Shown here in pieces: positions 8,920-15,545 of a stretch of DNA of 17,531 nucleotides. Position numbers and translations under genes: made by a program. How positions within the stretch are numbered: the stretch's first letter is position 1; every line of letters starts with the position of its first letter. Under the pieces are notes generated by a model, which saw only the letters and a list, made by a program, of their open reading frames with translations, had not been told where the DNA came from and searched no databases. Source of the DNA: Jimgerdemannia flammicorona (lineage: Eukaryota > Mucoromycota > Endogonomycetes > Endogonales > Endogonaceae); assembly GCA_003990745.1 (NCBI GenBank), contig RBNI01002787.1:1-17531 (forward strand), read 5' to 3'.

Positions 8920-9170
8920 TGGATGAGGCGGTGGCAGAGGAGGATAGGCGCTCAGGCGCGCAGTTGAGGCGGTGAATCTCCCCCCCACCAAGGACGATGC
9001 CGTCACTACAACGTGATCTCGCACGTGATCTTGCACGGTCACCAATGTAGATAATGTGTAATGTGGATAATGCGGATAATACGGATAATGCGTATGCAGA
9101 TAATGCGGATAATGTCTACGAATAAGTCAGCCAATTATTACGTCACATGACCTGTCGTAACGTCACGGTG
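8798..9170. promoter_or_regulatory. Cluster of TGACGTCA/ACGTCAC (CRE/bZIP-type) motifs
   Basis: The palindrome GTGACGTCAC lies at 8798-8807. ACGTCACC (about 8820), ACGTGACGTGAT (about 8831), ACGTGATC twice (about 9010 and 9023), TTACGTCACATGAC (about 9138) and AACGTCACGG (about 9159) follow. The core ACGTCA/TGACGT is the classic ATF/CREB-type bZIP site. Whether the cluster drives a gene is unknown, because no clear start codon lies immediately downstream. The 15-bp palindrome CGAGACCGGGTCTCG lies just after it at 9176-9190. Confidence 0.4.
9043..9117 (+). repeat. GCGGATAAT short tandem repeat
   Basis: About seven copies of GATAAT occur in GCGGATAAT-like 9-bp units with interruptions (GTAGATAATGTG, GCGGATAATACGGATAATGCG and so on). 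It is AT/GC-mixed, with no coding potential. Confidence 0.75.
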
Positions 9171-9319
9171 TCCCGCGAGACCGGGTCTCGTCACTCGTTC
9201 CGTTCGGAGCATATTATAGAAGAACATTATTATATGAACCACGTGTATAGAACATTACCTGAAGGAACTTACTGGTTGTATTGACCATTTTTCGTGGTGC
9301 GGAGGTCATTGACGCGGAT

Positions 9320-9562
9320 GGTGTTGGTGCGGAGAGTGTTTTTTTTTTTTTTTTTTTAATAGCGGTAATAGTATCACCAGCATATTTACTACCTAATACT
9401 TCTAACTCTGTTTGATAGCTCCTTTGATTAGTGAGAGTGTTTTTAATTTAGTAGGTAATAAGTCGAAATCAAATTGAATATTTTCAACCTACTTATTTAA
9501 TAGCGTTTTTCGAGAATATTTTGTTTGGTCTGATGGGCCAGAGGGTGTTGGTGCGGAGGGTG
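9320..9562 (-). mobile_element. Candidate retroposed insert with poly-A tail and flanking direct repeat
   Basis: Bases 9320-9338 (GGTGTTGGTGCGGAGAGTG) recur at 9544-9562 with one change. Between them lies an AT-rich segment that starts with about 20 Ts, which is a 3' poly-A tail read on the minus strand. Poly-A plus a 19-bp target-site-like duplication is the signature of LINE-driven insertion. On the minus strand the insert has coding-like sequence, FDFDLLPTKLK (about 9470-9440) and then, after a frame change, NQRSYQTELEVLGSKYAG ahead of the A run. The caveat is that the flanks are G/T-rich minisatellite, which could repeat by chance. Confidence 0.45.
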
Positions 9563-9900
9563 CCAGTGCGGAAGGTGCGGAAGGCGACGTCGATGCGGCC
9601 AGAATCAGTCCGGAGTGCCCTGGTGTGGACAATATCAAGGAGGAGGGAACGAAAAATCGGTGTGGACAGCATCGATGCGGACAGCACCCCTGGCCATGTT
9701 GACGGGAGGATAACTTTTCGAGGACAAACTACACCAGGCAATATCATGACCAGTGCCGTTTATCAGAAAGGTGCAAGTGCGCTGCTCGAAAACAGAGGAC
9801 CCTGCCGAGACGCGACATCGCGGCCTGTTGAGTACACCATCAGTGCGGACGGGACGGGTATGGACGGGACCAGTGTGGACAGCGTGGGTGTAAGGGACAT
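9544..9900 (+). repeat. GTGCGGA-type degenerate minisatellite
   Basis: Variants of GGTGCGGAGGGTG, GATGCGGACAGCA and GTGCGGACGGGAC recur through the segment with about 10-16-base spacing. They keep a 138-codon frame open that has biased composition and no domain. A short stretch near 9770 reads YQKGASALLE, which resembles the LRR core EKGASALAE of the main array and may be a relic or coincidence. Confidence 0.5.
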
Positions 9901-10027
9901 ACATTTAAGTAAACATACCAAAGTGAATCAAAGATAATTATAGCCTCAACCATAGTAAAAAAATAAAAATAAAAGTAAAATAAAAACAAACCCGAACACT
10001 TTTGATAGTGCTCCAAATGTTTGAGAT
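9901..10027. other. A-rich stretch, no gene seen
   Basis: Bases 9957-9990 are an A-rich AATAAAAATAAAAGTAAAAT tract just upstream of the tRNA-like sequence. There is no open frame of interest. Confidence 0.4.
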
Positions 10028-10099
10028 CTCGGAGTTGGCTGAGAAGGTAGTCAGGCGAGCGGCGCATCGTCACTTAGCGGTTCGATCCTGTTTTAGGCA
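10028..10099 (+). ncRNA. tRNA-like sequence, probable SINE head or decayed tRNA
   Basis: An A-box-like TGGCTGAGAAGG (10036-10047) and a near-perfect B box GGTTCGATCC (10079-10088) have tRNA-like spacing. A D stem GGCT/AGTC (10037-10040 with 10049-10052), an anticodon-type stem GGCGA/TCGTC (10054-10058 with 10067-10071, 8-base loop) and a T stem AGCGG/CTGTT around a 7-base loop TTCGATC (10076-10092) all pair, allowing G-T. The acceptor arms (CTCGGAG and TTAGGCA) do not pair and the anticodon loop has one extra base. It is therefore not a working tRNA; a tRNA-derived SINE promoter is more likely. Its 3' boundary was not identified. Confidence 0.45.
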
Positions 10100-10244
10100 T
10101 CACGACGGCTTGACCGACTTGGCGGCCATTGATTGAATTATGAGATCGAATTCTGAGTGGGCACACAAGTGTCCATCACCCTCCTATTAATAATCATTGG
10201 CAGAATGGGAGAGAGCAACATTCTGTCGTCGTTTGCCCAATAAT

Positions 10245-10365
10245 CGGTATTCTCCCTGTGCAAATAATTGTCATCCTGCCTGCAAATAATCGCCATTCTG
10301 CTAAATAATCATCATTCTGCCAAATAATCATCGTTCTGCCAAATAATCATCGTTCTGCCAATAAT
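10245..10365 (+). repeat. Minisatellite AATAATCATCRTTCTGCC
   Basis: About six diverged 18-20-bp copies run in tandem. The last three (CATTCTGCCAAATAATCATC, CGTTCTGCCAAATAATCATC and so on) are nearly identical. The TCATCGTTCTGC core is shared with the minisatellites at 7795-7925 and 8335-8440, so these are dispersed members of one repeat family. Confidence 0.8.
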
Positions 10366-10370
10366 GGTTA

Positions 10371-10549
10371 CACGGGTCCGGGACGATCGGCCGATCGGAA
10401 TCGGACCGAACCGAACCCGTAAATTTCCACAACACAGATCACGTGCTCCATCCACCTTACCCACTAACCTGGTCAAATATATAACCCGTTGTATCTCAGT
10501 CAGGGTGGCAGATCAAATGACTGAGATCAGATTACGCCTGGTAAGGCGT
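10371..10549. repeat. Cluster of hairpin-forming inverted repeats
   Basis: Bases 10371-10422 form an imperfect inverted repeat (ACGGGTCCGG against CCGAACCCGT) with an inner ATCGGCCGAT palindrome. Bases 10493-10502 and 10518-10527 (ATCTCAGTCA and TGACTGAGAT) are perfect 10-bp arms with a 15-nt loop. Bases 10534-10549 form ACGCCT-GGTA-AGGCGT. Several hairpins in 180 bp are unusual for this window and may belong to a mobile element or structured RNA. Confidence 0.6.
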
Positions 10550-10650
10550 GACAGCAGAGACTTTGAGGCCACGCCTCGCCAGGGTCGGTTTCGAATTTCC
10601 ATAGAGCACTAGCACATCTCTACCATTGTTTTTTCAAAACCCAAATTTGA

Positions 10651-10680
10651 TGACGTCACATGGTGGCGATAAAAAAATAG
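10651..10680 (+). promoter_or_regulatory. CRE-type site and TATA-like element upstream of the micropeptide gene
   Basis: The palindrome TGACGTCA (10651-10658), within GATGACGTCACATGG, lies 87 bp before the ATG at 10746. An A-rich GATAAAAAAATAG (10668-10680) follows and could serve as a TATA-like element. The order and spacing resemble a compact fungal promoter. The same TACGTCACATG core occurs near 9139. Confidence 0.5.
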
Positions 10681-10745
10681 ATGCAAGGGTGGTTGGTTGC
10701 TTCTTCTACGCGTTCAAGCATTTCTAACCCAAACTTCACCACACC

Positions 10746-10850
10746 ATGACTTTCTCCTCCTTGAATACCCTGCTGGAAACCATCACTGAGGTCCTGATCA
10801 TTCTTATGATCCCGGCCTTAGTGGTGGTTCTCCAAGTTATGCGCCATTAA
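10746..10850 (+). CDS. 34-aa single-pass membrane micropeptide
   Basis: The ATG at 10746 has a good eukaryotic context (CACCACACCATGA) and is preceded by a pyrimidine/A-rich leader (TTCTAACCCAAACTTCACC). The 34-codon frame ends at the TAA at 10848-10850. The peptide has a polar, mildly acidic N-terminus (residues 1-15, SLNTLLETITE), one hydrophobic helix of about 16-18 residues (VLIILMIPALVVVLQV, with a central proline) and a basic MRH end. That architecture is typical of small regulatory or subunit membrane peptides (sarcolipin, Ost4 and Pmp1 have the same size class), but I see no sequence match to any of them. A CRE-type promoter element lies upstream. It could be a chance frame, though the leader, start context and clean membrane profile argue for a real gene. 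Confidence 0.55.
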   Translation: MTFSSLNTLLETITEVLIILMIPALVVVLQVMRH

Positions 10851-11268
10851 AACAAATATGCATCCACTCACACAGGTTGTTTATTTCACATTATTAAGGT
10901 TAAAGGCTCCCACTGCCTCCTTCATCAGGCACGCCCCCCAACTCGATACCTCCTATTCTGTCTATACTGTGCTGTCCGCACTAGCCATACCGATACCCTT
11001 CGCGCTGGGGCGGTTGACTTCGAGCTTCCCGTGCTGATGCTTTCCGTCCCGCCGCCTAAAGAGCAAAAAGAAGGTGAAGCACAATATCGAACAGTGCGCA
11101 GAGAGAAGAATTTTGATCAGAATTCTTGTAGTATGCTTGGAGAGCGGCAGATCTCTAGAGAAAATTGAGCAAGACTGGAGAGGTAACCGTTGACGGTATT
11201 ACACCTTCGATGTAAAAGCTCAGGCGTTTACTCCTCCTTAGGATAGACTAGAACAGCCAAGAACCCCA
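10851..11268. other. Intergenic region with a possible minus-strand terminal exon
   Basis: On the minus strand, a pyrimidine-rich tract ending CTCTTTAG leads into an open segment (11055 down to 10981) encoding AAGRKASAREARSQPPQREG and ending YRYG and TAG. It looks like the terminal exon of a gene, but no upstream exon could be joined in phase. Otherwise nothing is recognised here. Confidence 0.25.
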
Positions 11269-11750
11269 ATGGCAATACGACGAGGTTTAAAACTCCGCCC
11301 TCGGAGCCTCGCTACATCTTCCAAGGATCGCAAAATTGACATGGTGCGACGCCTTATGGTAGGCGATCAACGCGTTAAAACGCGTAATTCACCTCCCAAA
11401 AAGTACGACAAGGTCAGAGTCATCAAGGGCGAGCCCCGCAGACGGCTGGGAGAACTATGCCGGACTCTTCCAATGATCGCAAAGCTGACATGGTGCGACG
11501 CCATATGGAGAACGATCAACGCGTTGAATCGCGTAATTCACCTCCCAAAAAGTACGACAAGGTCAGAGTCATCAAGGGCGAGTTCCGCACACGGCTGGGA
11601 GAACTACGCTGGACTCTTCAAAGGATCGCAAAGCTGACATGGTGCGACACCTTATGGAAAACGATCAACGCGTTAAAAGGCGTAATTCACCTCCCAAAAA
11701 GTATGACAAGTTCAGGGTCATCAAGGGCGAGTTATGCACTATGCTGGACT
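11269..11750 (+). pseudogene. Three tandem copies of a SAP-motif coding cassette
   Basis: Near-identical 149-bp units start at about 11317, 11466 and 11615. Each encodes SKDRK(I/A)DMVRRLM, then DQRVKTRNSPPKKYDKVRVI and KGE. The first part is the second helix of a SAP DNA/RNA-binding motif, and copy 1 reads from an ATG at 11269 with a full LKLRPRSLATSSKDRK-type SAP. Because 149 is not a multiple of three, each copy is in a different frame, so the three cannot be one continuous protein without splicing or frameshifting. Copy 3 ends in a stop created at the junction with the AT-rich element. The DNA closely resembles bases 16797-16845 of the tandem-SAP gene. It is probably a decayed paralogue; introns inside each unit cannot be excluded. 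Confidence 0.6.
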
Positions 11751-11941
11751 AGTGTTCCCAAATAAATCGAATCAATTTGAATTGAATCGAATTGGGGTTG
11801 ATTTGAATTGAATCAAATTGAAGATTTTTTTGATTTGAATTGGATTCAAATCAAATTGGATTTGAATCAAGTTGAGGTCTATTGAATTGAATTGGCCCTC
11901 AATTCAATTTAATTTGATTCATTCTAAGCACTATGCTGGAC
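11736..11941. mobile_element. AT-rich insertion element flanked by a 14-bp direct repeat
   Basis: GCACTATGCTGGAC at 11736-11749 is repeated exactly at 11928-11941. The 178 bp between are a degenerate TTTGAATTGAATC repeat. The ends are roughly inverted: GAATCAATTTGAATTGAAT near the left, and the reverse complement of the right end gives GAATCAAATTAAATTGAAT. The exact 14-bp direct repeats look like a target-site duplication. The left end, TAGTGTTCCCAAA, resembles the left end of the foldback element at 13455 (TAGTGCTCCCAAA), which suggests one family. There is no coding capacity. Confidence 0.6.
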
Positions 11942-12735
11942 AAATAGGTTTATAGATACAGCTAATTATAAATTTATAGATATGATTTATTTGGCAAAGT
12001 TTCTGAGAAGTAAGATGTATCTGGAAAATAAGATATAGGGTTCAAAGATGATATTGCCAAATTCTAGAAAAAATTAAAGTTATATATTATAATAAGTATA
12101 TTGCAAATTACTACCTATACTATTCTATGACAAAATATATATATTTAAATTTGTAACTCTATCAATATAAATACTATTGAGCTAAAAATACAATAACTTA
12201 GTTATTAGTTTAGTTAACTAAATTAACTAAATTTTATAATAGTTATATATATAACTATTTAAATAATATAATTATATTATAATATATTATATAATACTAA
12301 ATTATTTAAATTTAACTTTATATTCTTTCAGACTTAATTATTTAAATTTTTATCTTATTTTTTATCAATTTTAATTAAATCTACTTTACATTAAGCATTA
12401 TATAATATCTTTTCAAATTATAAAAGGTCTTAATTAAATGTTACATATATCAAATTAAAATTTACAAGTAGAAAAAATGATAACATTTAAAAGAAACTAT
12501 ATTTTTATAATGTATTTTATTTTATTTTATTTATTAAAATTAACTTTATTTTAATATAAATTCTTACTTAATAATCTTAATAATTTATCATTTTATTGGT
12601 AGCTTATAAATATAATCTAAAGGAGATGTTGATAGTATAAAATACATTGTAATAAGGTCTAAATTATCAGCCAAAAAAAAAAAAAAAGCTATAAAAGTAA
12701 AAATTATCAAAAAAAAAAAAAAAAAAAGCTATTAA
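11942..12735. other. AT-rich desert ending in duplicated poly-A units
   Basis: The sequence is extremely AT-rich, far above its flanks, with no meaningful open frame on either strand. It ends with two tandem units of the form ATTATC-A(15-19)-GCTAT-AAAG (about 12665-12735). It could be decayed transposon sequence or an organelle- or endosymbiont-derived insert; nothing identifies its source. Confidence 0.5.
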
Positions 12736-12814
12736 AGGGGAATAAATGAATACACGGGCTTGATTCCATCGCACGGCTGCACACAATGATGCACACAATG
12801 CTTCTCACAGCTCC

Positions 12815-13380
12815 AACATACTATGGTATGGTCGAGGTGGTGTTCTGCATCAAGGACTCACCTAGGGCGTGTGCCACCTCGTGGCGGATCCTGTTCCCGG
12901 AATATGAACAGGATGAGCGAACACACAAATAGTGAGCTTGATTCCATCACGCATACCTTTGATATTCAGCGTGGTCAAGGTCGTGTTCTGCTTCAGAGAT
13001 TCAACTAGCGCGTGAAATATCGTCTTTGATGTTATTGGCTGAATATGAATAGGAGATGGATGAGCGAACACACACATATCAGGAGCTTAATTCCATCGCA
13101 GAGCTGTACACAATTCTTCACATAGTTTCGACATACATTTGATATCCAGCTCGTGTTCTGCTTCAATGACTCGGCTAGAGCGCGTGCCCCCTCGTTGCCG
13201 ATTTTGTTCCCTGAACATGGGTGAACACGCACATATCGTGAGCTTTAATCCATCGCGCAGCTGCACACAATGCTTCATGGAGTTCTGACATACATTCGAG
13301 ATTAAGCGTGGTCAATATATCGCATTTTGCTTCAGAGACTCGACTAAGGCACGGGGCCTCTCGTCGCTGATATTGTTGCC
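12815..13380 (-). pseudogene. Four-exon LRR relic (second LRR subfamily)
   Basis: Reading on the minus strand, four LRR exon remnants are separated by introns of one common sequence. Bases 13379-13294 encode ISDERPRALVESLKQN and are 86 nt. Bases 13210-13137 encode NKIGNEGARALAESLKQNTS and are 74 nt. Bases 13038-12957 encode ALVESLKQNTTLTTLNI and are 82 nt. Bases about 12896-12815 encode NRIRHEVAHALGESLMQNTT. Against the 84-nt norm, the first three carry +2, -10 and -2 changes and are all frameshifted. The fourth has an in-frame TAG and a CCG in place of the CAG acceptor. Introns carry GCGATGGAATTAAGCTC and TGTGCGTGTTC, matching 7440-7530 on the plus strand. A clear pseudogene. Confidence 0.8.
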
Positions 13381-13454
13381 TTTATATGAACAGGGGATGT
13401 ATGAGCTAACATGCACAGACTGTGAGTCTGATTTTATCTCGTAAAGCTTTAGAC

Positions 13455-13735
13455 TAGTGCTCCCAAACGAATGATTCGAATCAATTCGAAGTGATTTCCA
13501 AATTAGGCCACGACCGTTTTCCTCAATAACTCCATGAGATTTTATCCGATTTTGGTGCTCTTGGTGTTATTGGAAAGCCATTATAGAGAGCTTTCCGATG
13601 ACACTAGTTATATGAAAATCGGATAAAATCTTGTGGAGTTATTGAGGAAAACGTTCGTGGCCTAATTTGGAAATCAAAACAATGTTCGAATCGATTCGAA
13701 TACCATATATATCTGATTCGAATCATGCACAGTAA
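13455..13735. mobile_element. Foldback (long inverted-repeat) element, MITE-like
   Basis: Bases 13493-13553 and 13615-13675 are 61-bp inverted repeats with three mismatches (arm start GATTTCCAAATTAGGCCACG). The 61-bp centre folds further: GTGTTATTGGAAAGC pairs with GCTTTCCGATGACAC. Outside the arms lie short TTCGAATC-type palindromic sequences on both sides (13474-13490 and 13684-13733). The left edge, TAGTGCTCCCAAA, matches that of the element at 11750. There is no coding capacity. A transcript would be a near-perfect hairpin, so it could seed small RNAs. Confidence 0.8.
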
Positions 13736-14128
13736 GAAGATGGTGGCGCAGGTGTTGGTCAGACGAAATAACAGTCACCCACGCTCAAGTCTTTCCCACA
13801 CCTTTCCCACAACGAGATTACCGAAGCTGAGGAAGCCCACACTCTATACCAAAAAAGAAAAAAAGAAAACAATTTAAATTACTCTCACGGCCACTTTACC
13901 CACCCCACTGCAAACACCCCAGCGAGATAACACCATGGAGACCCCTCCACCGAGATCTCTTCAAGATCAGCATCATTGGCCGGCGAGATTAGACCACACC
14001 AACGAATTTCATCCCGACATGGCCAAATCACTTCCCGAGTAGGTCTTGTTGGTCCTCTAGGTTGGGAGGGTTTCAGGTCAAGTTCGGGTTGATCCTATAT
14101 GTGACTCGACCTACAACAAAAACACGCA
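13736..14128 (+). other. Upstream region with a possible leader exon
   Basis: A pyrimidine/A-rich stretch precedes an ATG at 13935 in good context (AACACCATGG). It opens a 35-codon frame, METPPPRSLQDQHHWPARLD and so on, that stops at 14040-14042 beside a GTAGGT donor (14039). It could be the first exon of the following gene, but its phase (2) does not match the exon at 14226, so the link is unproven. Confidence 0.3.
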
Positions 14129-15046
14129 ATGGCGGAAACACCTGTTCATGTCGTACGTTTGTCAATGGGGGTGAACGGTCTTTTATATTATATTAATACA
14201 TCTACCCATTTGCCCATAGCCACAGGCATATGCTTTCGTCAATATCGCAGGGGAGGGAGCAGTGGACAAGGCCATGAAGGCTCATTTTCGTGCTGCAGGT
14301 AAGTAATTAAGAGTTTCTATAAAGTAGTCAAAGAAATTGAATTGACAGCGATTCCCATGCTGGTTTTTGCAATCTCTCGTAATTGCGGGACACAGTATTG
14401 GCTAAGTTTCGTTGGTTGCTCCGAACAATTTTACAACCCACACCCATCAAGGCAAGGAAATCCGCGTCGCCTCGCCAATTAGCTGCAACAAAGCCGCTAC
14501 GATCCGGCCAACCCTGTCCCGAAACCCACGCGCTCCCAGTCAAAACTCTTGCCCGCCTCCCTAACAAAACGCCACTTCAGCTACACGCACTCGCAGCGAA
14601 AGACAATGGCAACCTCTACGATCCCGCTGAGTTCATGTGTACACGGCGGATGGCATGTATGGGTCGAGTAGGAGGCATCGATGGAGCTCGATTCGACGAG
14701 TTTGTCAGAGTCGTCGAGTCATATAGTCTAATGTAGGTGAGGTGACTTATTACAGGGATCTCAATGTATATGGAGGAAAAGGGGAATGCGAGGTAATCGC
14801 ACTGCATCGGAGAGAGTGAAATGCAGCACCTTGTCGTCCGGCAATATTTCTACTCCCTGTCCAAAGCCACTCATCGTCTTCTTTAATTTGCACATAAGCC
14901 AACATAGGACGTGTTCCGCAAATTCTAGGAGGTGGTCAAAATCACATCTAAAAGCACTCCAACCCTGTCGTCGCGCAGAGTATTACTCCTCGGTCACTCT
15001 ATACACCTGCGATATCTTGTTTGTGGATCTGAAAATGTTGCTCACG
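14129..15046 (+). CDS. Candidate multi-exon gene, RRM-like N-terminus, function unknown
   Basis: Exons 14129-14170 (MAETPVHVVRLSMG), 14226-14298 (AYAFVNIAGEGAVDKAMKAH and FRAA) and 14397-14736 join in phase. They use a GTGAAC donor with a CCACAG acceptor, then a GTAAGT donor with an ACACAG acceptor, and give about 152 residues ending ESYSLM and TAG. The start (VHVVRLSM...AYAFVNI...AVDKAMKAH) is reminiscent of the strand-strand-helix pattern of an RRM, but the RNP motifs are not canonical. A Pro/Lys/Arg-rich linker follows, then LYDPAEFMCTRR and GARFDEFVRVVES. Beyond the stop, two more coding-like pieces occur, DLNVYGGKGECE (14757-14792) and VVKITSKSTPTLSSRRVLLL after a TTCTAG acceptor (14929-15046). 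Joining the first would need a 23-nt intron, so the gene may carry a recent stop or be decaying. Minisatellite sequence follows. Confidence 0.4.
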
Positions 15047-15094
15047 GTATGCTTTGGATCCGTGTAGGTCAGAAAAACATATCATAACCAGCAG

Positions 15095-15545
15095 TAGTCC
15101 ATTGTTCAGTCCATCATCGATATTGTCGCCAGTCAGCCGTCTATAATTGTCCATTCTATTGTCATTCAGTAGTATATCATCCAGTCCATCGTCGCTCAGC
15201 TGTCAATCATCATTCAGTGATACATCATTGTCCATTGTCCAGTTATCGGCGCTCAGCAGTCCATTGTCCATTCCATCGTCATTCAGCCGGCATCGCTCAG
15301 CAGTCCGTCGTCATTCATTGTTGAGTTCATAATCCAGTCCAGTACATTGTCCATTCCATTACTGCTCAGTAGTCCATCGTCACTCAGCCATCCATCGCTC
15401 GGCAGTCATTATTCGGCGAATGTCCGATGGTGCTGTTGTTCAGCAGATATTTGTCACTGGATATTCCTCATCGCCATTCTGCGGATGATTCTTGGTTGAT
15501 ATCATTCTGCAGATATTCCTCGTCGTCGTTTTACGGATGATGAAC
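15095..15545 (+). repeat. CAGTCCATCGTCATT minisatellite region
   Basis: Many diverged copies of CAGTCCATYGTCNNTCAG appear with 12-30-base spacing, grading at the right into CATTCTGCGGATGATTC-type units. The ATCGTCATTCNGC core again matches the minisatellites at 7555-7925 and 10245-10365. Open frames here are artefacts of the repeat. Confidence 0.75.

Noticed and set aside
9521..9937. 138-codon plus-strand frame
   Set aside because: It runs through the GTGCGGA minisatellite and has repetitive composition. Only the small GASALLE match to LRR is of interest, and that could be chance.
10028..10099. A functional tRNA gene
   Set aside because: The internal promoter boxes and three stems fit, but the acceptor arms do not pair and the anticodon loop is one base too long. 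It is kept only as a SINE-like sequence.
12620..12640. Shine-Dalgarno-like AAAGGAGATG suggesting a bacterial insert
   Set aside because: No open frame follows; one short match in an AT-rich region is expected by chance.
15147..15332. Ser-rich open frame in 15147-15332
   Set aside because: An artefact of the CCATCGTC minisatellite.
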